Part shown: positions 9,897-22,709 of the stretch, one piece after another
Layout of the letters: each line of letters begins with the position of its first letter
How positions within the stretch are numbered: the first letter of the stretch is position 1
Origin: Trichobilharzia regenti
Lineage: Eukaryota > Platyhelminthes > Trematoda > Strigeidida > Schistosomatidae
Assembly: GCA_944472135.2 (NCBI GenBank)
Contig: OX235270.1
Span: forward strand, 72,177,168 to 72,241,167
Direction of reading: 5' to 3'
DNA: 64,000 nucleotides
Position numbers and translations under genes: made by a program
The notes under the pieces: generated by a model
Told to the model about the DNA's origin: nothing
Databases searched by the model: none
Seen by the model: the letters and a program-made list of their open reading frames with translations, nothing else

Positions 9897-10190
9897 ACAA
9901 CAACTTCTACAGTATTCGCTCCGCATAGACCAGAGGCAAAGCAAAACGCAAGAGTTGATCGTCCAGATTACGAGATATATTTCGGGACCAAATCGGAGTG
10001 CGAGATGATTGCTTAGCTAGCTAGGGATCGTGCACGAACGAACGAACGAAAGTGACACGAGGAAGTACCGAATGGCGTGGATGCTTGACCGGAAGCCTTC
10101 AGCTAAACAAGTTGACTTAAACAGTGAGGGTCAGCATCCAATGTTCAGCGATGAATGCTGTGGCCAATAATTCTGGGGAATTATTAACCG
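9897..10190 (-). repeat. Family C LTR-like repeat, copy 1 (in RTE remnant)
   Basis: On the minus strand it starts TGGAGCGGTTAATAATTCCCC and runs to GAAGTTGTTG. It shares GCATCC.CGCCATT.GGTAC, GTGTCAC, GATC..TAGCTAGCTAAGC and TTTTGCTTTG with copies at 10636 and 47641. Boundaries are approximate. About 80 bp just left of it (9815-9896) fit neither RTE nor this repeat. Confidence 0.65.
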
Positions 10191-10345
10191 CTCCAACGGC
10201 ATCGTGCGCTAGGCCATGGCTTAAATGGAACCCAAATGGGAAAGGCCGATTGGGTTGTCCAAGAATGACATGAAGGACACTGTGGGTAATGGTAAAGAGG
10301 ACCGCAGAGAATAGAACAAAGTTGAGATGTGCTGTTGAACTCTAG
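10191..10345 (+). pseudogene. RTE remnant, C-terminal end
   Basis: The translation resembles the RTE tail after HTLRK: a WNP.GK.R.GRP-like stretch (AATGGAACCCAAATGGGAAA at 10226) followed by a decayed W/E-rich end. It continues the 8455-9896 remnant across the family C insertion. Confidence 0.6.
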
Positions 10346-10635
10346 GAGACATCAGTAATCAATACACAACCAATGAGCTTGCAATTGGCACTAGATTATT
10401 GTAAAATCTATTTATAGTAACAATATGACGGCAATAACTGGTGAAATAATCTGATAATATTTATCAAAGCTGCGCATTGAAAGATATTTTCTTTTTGTGA
10501 CTTGTATAGCATTTATTTACGCTCATCTGGATAAAATGCCAATAGGGACATGTCATAAGATAATGAACTATGATGATGAAATAATGAAAATACTTTAAAG
10601 GTTGAGAGATATTAAGGGTTTGACGTGATATCTCG

Positions 10636-10912
10636 TTCAACAACTTCTAATTGGTTTATTCTCGCGTACCAAAGACAAAGCAAAAGCCAATAATTGGTCG
10701 TCCAAACGAAGAGATGTATTTGCGAACCAAAACAAGCCGTTAGACGAACGCTTAGCTAGCTAGTGATCGTGCACGTGACACGACGAGGTACCAAATGGCG
10801 GGGATGCTTGACCGGAAGCCTTCAGCTAAACAAGTCGACTTAAACAGTGGTGGTCAGCATCCAATGAGTGATTGCTGTGGTCAATAATTTTGGGGAATTA
10901 TTTACCGCTACA
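10636..10912 (-). repeat. Family C LTR-like repeat, copy 2
   Basis: On the minus strand it starts TGTAGCGGTAAATAATTCCC and contains ACGCGAGAATAAACC, with an AATAAA signal, before ending near GAAGTTGTTG. The TG start, size (about 280 bp), polyadenylation signal and solo occurrence suggest a solo LTR. No internal region or convincing target-site duplication was found. Confidence 0.65.
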
Positions 10913-13181
10913 ATACCAATCAAGCATTTCAAGACTTTTGATGACAAGGTGTGTTTGTTTCCTTTATTGAGTTTTAATTAAATCAGGGAATATGTTGGTG
11001 ACTGCATACTACAAGGTTTACTGTTGGATATATCAACTCCATGCCCTGAAAGAAATTCATAGAAGAAATTTATGTAGTCTAAGGCAAACCATTTTAAAAC
11101 GCAACTTCAATCCACTCCCTGTTATCTGACGAGTTACGAGTTTCAGAGTCGAATGATTTTTGACTCTTATACAGACCAGCTGATTGTCCACTGTGATATG
11201 CTTTTGTTTATGTACGTGAAGGCCTTATGAATACATTGCATTCAAACAAAGCTTTTATTTACCTTCAGGAAAATTCAAACTAAGTTGTAGCATCCAGCCT
11301 GACTTACTAGAGTATTTAACAAATTTACGCACTGTGCATAATAATATCCCGCCAAATGCACCACTACGGTAGTCGCAAGTTAAAAAGTTGATTACCGATA
11401 ACAAGCTTTATTGATCAAAGTATATTCAAAAGAATCTGAAGAAGGATAAGTTATTCTTTAAATATGTTAGGATCGTATCAACTCATGTATTCGTGTATAA
11501 ATAAACAATGGTGATAAATAAGGAAATGATATAATTATGCAGTATTTCATATAATCATGAAAGCAGTATGGTTGTAATTTAACCTTCTAAAAGTTGTTAT
11601 ATTGCTTGGAGCGTAATTAGCTTCTTTGAATTCGTAAAGTTTGACATGTTCTACTGCAAGGTGAACAACAGTTTAGCCGTTGAGGTATCTTGTGGTCATC
11701 AATCCACAGGGTGAGGAAAAAGGCTGTAAGTCAAAGAAATATATTATTGAAATAATTCAAGGAGAAAACAGCTGAAATAGATGGATTCGAGTAAACTAAG
11801 TCTATTAATTAATTTTAAAGTGTTTGTGTCCCTTGTTTCTACAATAGACTCTTTCTCGTTGAATATGATCCACTTGGCGCACCTTACAAGAATATCAAAA
11901 CAGCAACAAAATTATTCTTACTATCATTATAAAAGACAAGCGACCACCAGCAAAGATATGAAGAAAGGCCAATAACGAGACAGTTATCATCTGACCTATT
12001 CTGTACACCATTACTACCGATTTTACAAAACCCATAGATTTGAAGTAATACACGTGTCTTGCTAACACCCGAAACTAAAATTAAAATTGAGTGCTAAATA
12101 TCCTGGATAAGTCTCTTTCCTTATCTTTCCTGGCTGTCTCAAATGCTGTCGAATCTCAGAAAAATGTGCCTTCTCATCTATGAACAGAAGTTAAAACAGT
12201 CTAGCTCAACTTTTTCAGCTTGTTAACTTATGCATTTTGCCTACTCTTCTTCGTTTACCCCTCAATCCCTCCTGTGCTACTTAAACAGATTTTGTTACAC
12301 TTCAAAGGACATTGTAAGCCGTTTAAAGGAGGAATGGTATGCTACTAGGCCAACTTGTTAATATGGTTGAAAACAGACTCTTGAACTCATGAAAAACACT
12401 GACAAAAATCGTCATGTCAGACTATGGGATCTTTTTTACACAACTTTCTTCCAACTTATCAGGAGAGGCGATTAAAAGAGACTTTATGACAGTACAACTT
12501 AGTATAAGAACTCAAAGATACTTTAATCGGCACTCATCTTGTGTGGTGAAGAAAGTGTTGGTCACGAAAATAGTAACTTCCTGCGAAACCGTAAATAAAC
12601 GGCTCCTTCGATTCTCTCTATACAGTTAATACATTGTTGTCACTATTCATGTCAATTTGTAATTCATTTTTGAATTCACATAAATTATTACCAATATTTG
12701 GAATATCATAACGTTCTGTATTTAGTTTTTCATTACTATGTAGAGTGAAAAGAATAATACGTACAATACTTTACGAAAAGCTGACAATTCTACAGTGTAT
12801 GGAGCCCGTATTATTGTTATTGCAGGGAATCGGTTTATTGCCATCTGACAAACACAATTTACCAGTCTATACAGAAAATTATTTATAATAGAATGACCTC
12901 AGGAATAATCAAGTGAAGCAATAACTGTTAAAGCATCAACATACTGAAATTATGTAAAGAAGAATAAAGTGGATTATTTAAAAGAGAGAAAAAGAGTTAA
13001 GGAAATTACAGCATCTTAAGAAACATCCGTGTAGGTAATCAATGGAGTGAAAGACCTCACTTTAAAGGCACTGCATTGAATTCTTTCAGAAAGGTAAAAA
13101 TGACATTTTCTGACTCAGAACTCAACGAGTCACGTGGAAAGGTCATTTAGTAAAAAAATCACCAGTGTAATCAAAGTGAGC

Positions 13182-13298
13182 ATGAACAGTAAACATCATT
13201 CGTACTCAAACGTAGGCTGTGAACAATATTACGATGGCAGCATCCGAAGTACTTTGACTACAATAGTATTAATGATATTTGCCATATTTGGTTTACAT
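13182..13298 (+). CDS. Possible first coding exon with one membrane segment (weak)
   Basis: The ATG at 13182 opens 39 codons ending at the strong donor CAT|GTAAGT (13299). The product would start MNSKHHSYSNVGCEQYYDG and contain the hydrophobic run TTIVLMIFAIFGLH. No continuing exon was found on the plus strand, and single hydrophobic frames arise by chance in AT-rich DNA. It could mark an unannotated membrane or secreted protein gene. I do not recognise a family. Confidence 0.2.
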
Positions 13299-13977
13299 GT
13301 AAGTCGCCTAAGTATTGCTGCTGTTTTCTTTTTACGTAATCTAAAGATTAGGAAATTTAGGAAACTGCCAAGATAAATTAGAAAAATTGTATTTGCTTTC
13401 TCTTACTATAAAACATCATTAATGGTTGAAGCTTGATTGTGTTCTAGCCAGAAATCAGTCTTTAGTTAGTTTCTCATTTAATTGTGAAAAGTATATATAT
13501 ATATTCACTTGGGATAAATGTCTTACCTATTAAGCTTGAACACCCACATACCGTAAATTGAAGCAAATATGGATCTTTTGTTATGATGTAAGTAAGAACG
13601 AATGCGCAAAGAGGACATCCAATTGTCTTGGTAAAAAACAGACGGTAGGAATAAACGTAAGTAATCTTGTAAACAACAAAGAAGTAGGTTGGTGCCTAAA
13701 ATATATTTTTACGCCTATACAAAGAATTGTTAAGTGTTATCAGTAATTACGCAAACCAGAATAATACTCAGTTTAAGTATTTTTTATCTCTCTTGCTGTA
13801 ATATTTATATTGTCTGTTATACATGAATCGTTGAAAACAACAGAGCTGTTGTTTCCTCATTTGAAGTGTATCATATCACAGTTTATCAAATGAAAACAGT
13901 GAATAGTAGAAATGTTATGCAGTATAGAAAAAGCAAGCATTCGCGAGAATGTAAACTGCTTCGCAATGTGCCATGTA

Positions 13978-13981
<4 letters not shown>

Positions 13982-14014
<33 letters not shown>
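13982..14014. repeat. (TA)n microsatellite
   Basis: About 16 TA units without interruption. Confidence 0.95.
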
Positions 14015-14017
<3 letters not shown>

Positions 14018-16385
14018 CAAAACTTCTCATATAATTTCACAAAAAGATGTACATATAGGTTTAGGCAGTGTTGGTCTTCGTCATTAGGATGCATAGATGT
14101 ATTCAATACATTTCAAGGCGTTTCACTGGTGTCGAAAGAGCAAGCAAAAAAGCGATTTTTTCATCTCGAATTGAGCATTCATTAGACTACCTAATTATTA
14201 ACGTGTCATGATTTTCCGTCTGTGCAACTCTTGCTATATTAGATAAATTTATTCGGCATAACACTTAACGATCCGGTATTGGTCACCAATACTGTTTCAT
14301 TGCGCATTTTGTCAAAGAATTACCTAGTATGGAATAATATTCTATTATGGTGCCCGAATTCTACTATTACATTAGTTATACCTACCGCCTTCCTGTTGGG
14401 AAACTAATCAAGAAGCATTCACGAATGTCATAAACAAAAGCAGAAGTTACGAATGATTTTGATTTTTGCAATCGATGCATTAAAAATAAAATCACTTCTA
14501 AATATCTTCTTGTACTCATTCTGGTTGCGAATAACAAGGTGAAAGCTGCAGTATAACAGTTTAGTAGAGTTTTTTTAAGAGAAAAATCTCCACAGAACTA
14601 TTATCAAATCAAATGACGTAAAACATGAGACTGAACAATTTAAATTCTAATCCAGGAATATAATAAATAACAAGGATGTTGAAATCATACTCGAAATATC
14701 CAACTAGGCAAGATCAACTATTTTCAACGAAGAAAAAACAATTAAATGCAATTAAATATCGATTGGACGAATTAGGATCATTAGGCTCTAATGAAATAAA
14801 ATGTGAAACTCTCTCACTGAAGAGGAAAGAAAGATTCACAACCTAACTGATAAAAACAAACAGACTAAACTAAACAGTGGATTTATGGCTGTATAAACAT
14901 CCCAGAAACACATTTATACATGATGCAACTTTCGATATATCAGTATTTACTCAGAATTCGGTTTTCGTGTAGCCTTATTTCAAAGTAATGCTATGCAATA
15001 ATTTATGCTTCTTCAGTGTTATCGCAACGTTCGTTTAGCTTGAAACAACTTTATGAAATACCGAAGAGTAGTTAGGATGTTTAACGTGAGCACTTTGAAT
15101 AACCTGGAATATGACTTCCAGTCATAAGTACCGATGAGTCAGAAATATTCCAATGAATTAAGAACGAATATGTAAACCCATTTCTTCCACTAGTTTGAAG
15201 ATTATGGATTATTTACATAACATTTATTTATTTACTTTATATAACAAATAGGTCAGCTGATAAGCATAAACGAATTAATCTCAGTGGAAATATACCACGA
15301 GCAGATCAAAATTCCCAATCGATTTATTACACCTCATTAGAATCAAAAATATAAAGCTTAGTCAATCAGATCCTTGTCCTAGTTTAACAATGTAGTTGAT
15401 TGATAGGACGGATACGGTCACCTACAAAACTAGATTAAACGAGAACCCCAAACTAAAGTAGATTGCTGTTTTGAGTGCAGTATTTGTTGTCATTGGCAAA
15501 GTATCCTTCAAAAATGCTTTAGCATAGGTAACTCCCTACATTTAGAGTTGTTACTGAACTAACTCACCGGATACACCTAATCGTTTATAACTATCACTGT
15601 TTTTGAGTTCTGTGAACGTATTTGAAGCACGTTAAGCAAAGAAAATTCTAGGGCTAACGACATCATTGTTTGAAGGTAAACTAAATATTCTAAAAAAATT
15701 TGTTGCCAGTCTTAATCAGCACAATGCTATACTACAGGTTTCCTAGTATAATAAATGCAGTGCGCGAGAACTGATGCCATTTTATGTGTACAATAACCAT
15801 TCGTAATTCTCAGTGCTTAAATGGCCAAAATACTCACTGAAGTAATGCATACCATAGATTAATCTGACTTAATCAAAACAAATGAATTTAATTTAAGGCA
15901 TATTTAGTAGCCAAAGTTGGTTAGATAACCTTTGAAAGCCATACAGCACTAGACAACTTTGTCCTTCTAGTGTAAAACTATTTTAGTAGTTTGTGCCTGA
16001 CAGTGTTCGATCCCATTGTCATCTGTTCAAACCTCACCATTAGGTAAATTAATCCTTCCCGAAATAAATCTCGTCACTTGATTTAAGTAAAAGAAATAAA
16101 TATGTGGGATTACAAGACGTTTAAATATTAGTATTATTCACCTGAACTTCTATGAATTGGAAGACTATTCGTGATATGTGGTCAGCTTATTGACTGCACC
16201 TTAATCAATATATCTTTAACACTCTTGAATAAGTTTACAATATCATAACACCACTAAGTGAAGTAACACTATGTTGCTTTGTTGCTTAGTTGTAAATTGT
16301 AAGAATTAGTTGAAAATAATAACTATGTTGTCCCAGAATTTCGCTCAGTAAAGTCATATATCTTATCATTAATGGCATAACTTAC

Positions 16386-16607
16386 TCGTGCGGAGGCTAA
16401 TATCCCATAATTTACAGCCATATGTTTGCATCCAAACATTGATCCCACAGTTGCAGGTGCAATTGTTGATATACTACTCAGGAAAAGGAAATTTCCAATA
16501 CCATAAAAGCAAAAAAGTGCTTTTGCCGTAAATTCACTTGCTGTACTAATGAAGGGGAAAGATAAGAGAAGGATTGCCCATGTCAAACTGATTATGAGGA
16601 GAGGAAT
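16386..16607 (-). CDS. MFS transporter (OFA/MCT-like), exon 9
   Basis: The acceptor AATTTAG precedes 16607 and the donor CGA|GTAAGT follows 16386. It has 74 codons, phase 0 at both ends. It encodes hydrophobic PLLIISLTWAILLLSFPF, then IGNFLFLSSISTIAPATVGS and FGCKHMAVNYGILASAR. The FG.K...VNYG block is a hallmark of the C-terminal half (between TM10 and TM11) of oxalate:formate antiporter-like MFS proteins, so TM11-12 should lie in a further exon. It joins in frame to the exon ending at 18347. Confidence 0.85.
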
Positions 16608-18346
16608 CTAAATTACGAAAAAGTAGTAAAAAATAATAATACTTGAATTAATTACTAATGACAGCTTTAGATTGTTAACACCTAACAGACATTATGTTAA
16701 ATATCTAAAGACTTGACTGTACTGTTATAATACTTATCTGAACTCTATTCTTGGATTCTGGTCAACAATTGTTAAAATAACCTTCTAAGTTATTATTTCT
16801 GGAGTGTAGGCAGTTTGAGCTTACAAAATCAAATAATTAAAAACTAAAATTATCCTACAAATTACCAGTCTAAATTTCACAATAAAATAAGTAGGATTTT
16901 AGTGGACAAACAATTAACATTCTGGGTTTAGCATCCGTAGAGAACATTCCGTAGTTCATATGAGGAGAAAATGAAAGCTTGTGGACAGCTATGAGGTTAT
17001 TTAAAAGTGATAGCACAGAAGAGTATACGATGGAGATCTGCTGCTGAAGCTTTATATCCCACTCACAATACAATAATTTTAGTAGACAAAGCTCAAACTA
17101 TTTTGCTAAATGACACCTGTTGGTTATTTTAACACATTATGTGATAGGTTAATGCTAGGTGCATATTCGTACCACTCATACTACATTTTAATCAGAAAAT
17201 TGATCAAAAGAATGCTTTAAATATTGCTTCATGAGACAGTGTAACTAGTCTGAAATATCCAGCAAGTAGGTTTGGCAAAATAAATTCCTTTCATTGAGTT
17301 TGTATATTTGAAACATATGTTGCGGTGCATAACATGAAAATCTAATGGATACATCCATCTCATATATATATGACCGCTGTCGATATCTCAAAACCGATTA
17401 CAAGGGGAAAGTGTCGTTGACCTTAAGTATGTATACGATATATTTATTTAATTTAAAATGCTGACAAAATACTGACTCATAAACACTGAGCAAAAACCTA
17501 AGTATGCTTGACATGTTATTGGCACCGGCTCCTAGTTGGTTATATACTCAATTAGTTACATGTGTGTTATATAGAAATAAATCCTCCTAACACACGCCAT
17601 TTTGCTGTTTGTATTTCTCTCACCTCACTTATGACTTGGTATTCAACAGGTTATTGAATATTCAAGTATTGATTTTGCAGTAATGGAGAAGATTTTTAGC
17701 TCAGGTGGATGATATTGTGTTAATTGTGATCTCTCAACTAGTTCATATAATTGTAACGCTTTCGTCGTCCTTCTGGACAATATCTTAAGAGCAGTTTTTA
17801 GCATAACCTCATTTAGCATTTGCGACTTGCATTGACTGTGGCTCAGACGTAAAACCTCGCTATTTATTAAGGGAGATGTGCGCTATGTAGTAGTTCGCCC
17901 CCCTTAACTTCTGGGCTTTTAAATTTAGTCCTTGAAATGAGGAGACATGAAAAGATAATGAAAAATGTGTTTAGAAGGATGTTTTTTTCTGAACTCTTGA
18001 TATGTTGACTCTGAAAGAAGCGCCAAGTCCTAAGAACACCTTGGAATGTGTTACAGGCATAATAGATCTATCACGAAATAAAGCTTGTAAATTTTTAGGA
18101 ATAAATGAGAGGCCTTAAATTTCTCATCCATATGTTTAAATGTAGAAAATTACATTATATGTTGCGTTAGTCATACTCAAACAGGCAATTACTTCTTATA
18201 TAAAGCTGTGAGGCTTTCTGATTAATATTTACACCTCACCTCCGTTAAAAGGGAATAATAGGAAAGCATTATCACAAAAATAATTAAAATAGGTAACATG
18301 TTGGTATATATTAGTATTGTAGTGGTTTATGCATAATGTAAGCTAC

Positions 18347-18469
18347 CTTATACGAAAACCGATCTACAGCTGATCCCCACAAAATACGACCAAGAGCGTT
18401 GAAAACAGCGGCTACTGTAACTGCTGCCGTCAAATATTGGTCATCACTGATAAAGGTTTGACCGAACAA
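18347..18469 (-). CDS. MFS transporter, exon 8
   Basis: The acceptor TTTCAG precedes 18469 and the donor AAG|GTAGCT follows 18347. It has 41 codons, phase 0-0. It encodes LFGQTFISDDQYLTAAV then FNALGRILWGSAVDRFSYK. FGQTFI..D and FNALGR..WG...D are diagnostic of the TM7-TM8 loop of OFA-type MFS transporters. It contains no ATG, which is why a simple ORF scan misses it. Confidence 0.85.
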
Positions 18470-19404
18470 CTGAAATCAAAGAAAGCGACTCAGTAATTAT
18501 GAAAACAAATCAGGGTCAGTGTACAATGTAATTGCTCAATTTTATTGTTTTTGGAAATAGAAAACCGTGTATTTCTGTCTCTATCAGCACAAAAATTCAA
18601 CAGGAGAGGCAGATTCATTTAATACAATTTGAAATCATTTTACAAAGGTTCTGCTCAAAGTTATAAAGTGCTTACGGTATAAAAATCGTCTTCCTCAGAA
18701 GATAATAGAGGACACTGTAGACATTTTCATGAACCTGGTACACTTATCTTTTTAAACTTACGAGTGATGGTTAGACACATTATTTATAAAATTACTTTTT
18801 TAAAATGCGCGGAATTAACAGATAAGTCATTTTATGGTAACAGGTGTTACTTCCACTAACCGAAAGGAAACTAAGCGATAATAAATCCAGTTTAAAACTA
18901 AAATATCTTGAAATTAAGGTTTATGGTATTCAGAAATATAAAATCATTACTCATCAATAGCTTTAAGCAGTTAACTAGCGTCAGAGTAACTAATTTGCTC
19001 TTGATTAAATATTCCCTAAATACTTGAATTCATAAATGTAAAACCTTCAAAATATGTGCCGCGCTACTGCTCTCTCTAGAGACTTATCAAGTGAAAGTGA
19101 TTTCACAGACTCTTCATACCTTGGATATATCAATGTAAAACTTGCACACTGTGGCAGTATGCTATTCCGTATGAGTTTGTTAATTCCACAAAGCACATAG
19201 TGAGGCTGCATTTTATACCAAATGGTGTTGCAAACAATTTATTCTTTACAGTCACATTACTATAACTCCACAGAACTGCAAACTAGTTATTCTCTTTCAC
19301 TTGTCGTATTAGAATTTTCACAACATCTGGAGAGACATTGGATCATCCCTGTCGCAAGTATTTTTACTCTTCGCTATAAACCAAGCCTAGATCATCAATT
19401 TCCG

Positions 19405-19772
19405 TCTATTATTATTGTCATTATATCTTACATTCCTTGAGGAACATAGGGTTTCAGCTGTGCGTCTCCATTGCCTCTGGGTCTATTTTCAAAGCTTCTG
19501 CTGCGATTCCATTTGGTCCTGCTGCTTTCCCAGCTTTTAGCATCTTGATTGCATTCAGGACTTCTGATTTTGTCGGGGGGTCAATGTTCACTGGTAGTTC
19601 TGCTTCCGTCGTTGGTAATGTTAGGCGCGTTGTAGGTGGCAGACGATTTAGGAGTCTTTTGAAGTTTTTAGCCCAGTGTTTTCTTTGCTCCACCTCTTTG
19701 GTGATTGACTTTCCATTATCATCCTTTGCTGGATTTCCGTCTATGACATTCCTAATTACAGCTTAGAACTGT
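19405..19772 (-). pseudogene. RTE remnant with an internal deletion joining RT start to 3' tail
   Basis: On the minus strand the 19693-19454 frame contains RKHWAKNFKRLLNR and GKAAGPNGIAAEALKIDP, the region just before the RTE RT core. It then jumps directly to the RTE 3' end: CTGAAACCCTATGTTCC at about 19459-19443, followed by an A/T-rich ATAATAATAG tail. In the copy ending at 37996 the tail is preceded by GGCAATGGAGAC, and the same GGCAATGGAGAC sits at this junction (about 19479-19468). This suggests deletion between the two occurrences. Confidence 0.7.
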
Positions 19773-20176
19773 TACAGCTTGCCATCCTATTGCGTGTCAA
19801 AATATAAGGTGCTATCGCCGAGCACTTTTCTAGATTTATTATCTTAGTAGTTTTGCTATGTTCGCAATTAATCTATGTGCCTCAAATCAAATTTATTGCA
19901 TGGCATTATATAAAGTAAATTATTAAGTTTAATGGGCAGCAAAAATCTTTTGAACAACATAACCTGATTCTAAGTAAGTTAGTGAATTTGAATATCATTT
20001 TTATCCCTTCCCGTGTTAAAAACCCTCCACGGGAACTTAGACCGATTATGGATTAATTTAAATGACAAAGTGTTACATGTTATGTGTTTTCTATTTAACA
20101 TGTGTCACATATTTCGCTAACCATGGAAATTCACTAGAAATATTTAAAAAAATTGAGTTCGCATTTACGTAGAATT

Positions 20177-20438
20177 AATATCAGTAAAAAGTTTGAGCAT
20201 TGTGGATTAGATCAAATAAAGTATAATTATATTTTAATAGTCCACACACAATGATAAGTTTTGTTATTGGTAATAAAACATAATGAAACCGCAGTAATAC
20301 TTAACAAAACAACATATAATGAAAAAAGGAACGAAACAATTCCAACAGTGGTGTGAACACGGGCAGTAATTTTGCTCGAAATATTACCAATAACAAAACT
20401 TATCATTGTGTGTGAACTATTGAAATATAATTATACTT
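20177..20438. mobile_element. Foldback element with ~58-bp inverted arms
   Basis: Arms at about 20219-20277 and 20382-20437 are inverted copies (AAGTATAATTATATT..., GTTTTGTTATTGGTAAT), separated by about 105 bp. The block lies between CATTTACGTAGAATT (20162-20176) and CATTTACGTAGAGTT (20439-20453), a 15-bp duplication with one change. No coding capacity is visible. A MITE-like or a twin-primed retroinsertion fits. Confidence 0.65.
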
Positions 20439-21837
20439 CATTTACGTAGAGTTCTGAAGGTATTTAAAGTGAAAGACTTTTCTGGGGATAATCTGTGTTT
20501 AGATGAGGGTATAGCACTGCGAAAAGAAAACTAGACGTCAATTCGCACATCTTCTTAAGAGTAGAACAAAACAAAGTGATTTATGTTCAGAATAAATTTG
20601 ATGGATGCACTTAAAAATCGATATCTCAGGTCTTCGAAACAGGAAGTTCTGACAGCAAAAGTTTGTAAATTCTTAAACGGTAGTAGCAGTATTATGAATC
20701 CGCCTACCAGCTTTGCCTAACGGAACGATTCTTTTTAGGGATGATTGTACACAGGTGGTAGAGTACCGGGCTGGTATTAGTATTAGTAGGCCGCTGATTT
20801 CAACCCATGCTGTGACACGGATTTTCATTTCTATTCCAATCACCCATGAAAATTTCAACTGCCTGATATATGGTCGCTATAATACAAAATTGTTTTTGGC
20901 AGAATGTAAAGTATAACAGATGTTGTGTTTACGTTTAAATCGTCAGCCAACTCACTTTATAAGCAGACGTTACGACTGTCAGCATTACACTGTTGCACAA
21001 TTCAATGAACCATAGCAGGTAAAAATCAATATGGCGAAAAAGTTGGGCTGGTGTAACGTCTAGTGAGCTTTAAATTGTATAACAATATATAAAATGGATT
21101 TGAAGTGCTAAATTTAAAATTAAAATAGGTTTAATTAGCACAGATTTAGATGATTAACTTAAGAAATTAATGTTATTCACAACGGGGCTCTGACTACAAC
21201 TGATTTTAGGAAACGTGAAATTTTGATATTCATGTGAGTATGAAAGAATTCAAACTCAATCACAGAAACCAAATTCAAGTGTTTTGTGCCCACAAAAGAT
21301 TCGTAATTCACTTGAGCTGAAAATTCCTAAAAATGTTGGAAGGATATCAGTTGTAAGAGGAAAGATAACAAATATTAAAGACAAACAGCACATCTTAAAA
21401 TGAATAATGTAAACTAGATAAATATTTTCACAAGGAATTTCTATATTGTTATTGGTAAGCAGATACGAAAAAGGAAGCTGTAGCCGTCTTTCATTTATCC
21501 AGTATACATGATATTTACCTGCAAGCCTGGTATTTACTACAAACTATCTGAAATGATAATTTTTCATTTCGTCTTAGCAAATTATAGCTGCAAAATATGT
21601 AGTCTCTAGACAATTTGTATTCTCCACTAACTGAAACTCCAGCTAGTTGCATGAACGCCCAAGATCAAAGCAGAATGTGATTAGTATATGTGTAAAACTT
21701 AGGCACTTTGGTAGTAAGTAATTCCATATTAGTTTGTTTATCAGAGAATTTGCGTAAAGAATTCTGCGTAAGGCTTCCGAGGTTCCTTCCTTGTATGGAA
21801 TTACTGTTGATGATTTAGATTCCTTATTGTTGGTGTC

Positions 21838-21905
21838 GTCATTAATATTATTATTATCACTATTATTATTGCCATTATTATTATCATTATTATTGTTATT
21901 ATCGT
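21838..21905. repeat. (ATT)n trinucleotide microsatellite
   Basis: ATT repeats with ATC/GCC interruptions. On the minus strand it translates to an Asn/Asp-rich low-complexity frame (21942-21643), which I do not regard as a gene. Confidence 0.9.
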
Positions 21906-22163
21906 CATCCAGTAAATAATACTGTTTCACTGTGTGATACATCTAATAAACAATTAATATGGAAGAATGTGATTAGTTTTGATATACATTAACACACTGA
22001 AACTCTAATTGTGGGTGACTGAATAAAAATAAGAAATGACCACTACAAACAAGAAACTGGAAATATAGATGATGTTATGCCCCAAATTGGGCTACATTAC
22101 AGAATTGGAAATCATTAAAAGTTCTAAAATTAAAATATACTACAACATGTTTGCATAAGACTC

Positions 22164-22346
22164 TTTACTACTGTTTAACTGAAATCGTCCACTGAATACC
22201 TTTCATATCAGTGGATAGTGCTTGCTAGCCAGATCGAGGTGATCCAAATGCCGGACGGCCATTTCGCTTGTCTAGGTGTTTAGATCACCTTAATCAGGTT
22301 GATATGAAAGGTGTTCAATTAACCATTTCAGTTAAACAGTAGTAAA
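22164..22346. repeat. Hairpin element, ~49-bp inverted arms
   Basis: TTTACTACTGTTTAACTGAA at 22164 is matched by its reverse complement ending at 22346. A second block, ACCTTTCATATCA, pairs with TGATATGAAAGGT. Inside, GGTGATC and GATCACC pair again. The whole 183 bp can fold into one long hairpin. It contains no pol III boxes or ORF. Confidence 0.7.
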
Positions 22347-22558
22347 TAGTTTTATGTGAATATGCTTGCTTTCTAGACTGCCATTTATGCTATCACGCGG
22401 ATCACATATTTTGATTTGAATACATTGGTTTCGGAAGGAAGAAATTTCACTACTCGAACTGTGTAGACTGCAAATTGTGAATTGGATTTACTACGTATTT
22501 GGTTACAGGATTTCATCATGAGCTGACATTAGTTAGAGAACCATTGGAAAACCTGGGA

Positions 22559-22604
22559 GTACTGGGCAGCTGTTTCGTCCTAGTTTAGGACTCTTCATCA
22601 GTAC
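22559..22604 (-). ncRNA. Degenerate hammerhead ribozyme
   Basis: On the minus strand GTA-CTGATGA is followed by AGA, stem II GTCC/GGAC with loop TAAACTA, GAAA, the palindromic CAGCTG as stem III, then CCCAGTAC closing stem I. The three extra bases after CTGATGA and the CC in place of the NUH cleavage triplet argue that it no longer self-cleaves. Confidence 0.7.
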
Positions 22605-22614
22605 GCACCCACCA

Positions 22615-22669
22615 GGATTCGAACCTAGGACCTTGTGGTTATAAGGCGAGCTCTTATACCACTAAGCCA
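22615..22669 (-). promoter_or_regulatory. Internal RNA polymerase III promoter (boxes A and B)
   Basis: Box A is TGGCTTAGTGG (22669-22659) and box B is GGTTCGAATCC (22625-22615), both matching tRNA-gene consensus. They lie upstream of the hammerhead on the minus strand. Confidence 0.8.
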
Positions 22670-22709
22670 CTGGGACCCGACCCAATGGCCCATGAATTCT
22701 AACATCTGC

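Larger units (their letters stand above)
10913..16385. other. Long stretch without an assigned gene
   Basis: This AT-rich DNA holds a (TA)n tract and one weak exon candidate (13182-13298). It should also contain the missing last exon(s) of the minus-strand MFS gene, unless those lie further left. I could not identify them: no acceptor followed by a phase-0 hydrophobic frame stood out. No recognisable transposon domain was seen. Confidence 0.5.

Noticed and set aside
15460..15530. Hydrophobic plus-strand frame (IAVLSAVFVVIG)
   Set aside because: Too short, no ATG or matching splice sites; chance in AT-rich DNA.
21643..21942. Asn/Asp-rich 99-codon frame
   Set aside because: Produced by an ATT microsatellite.
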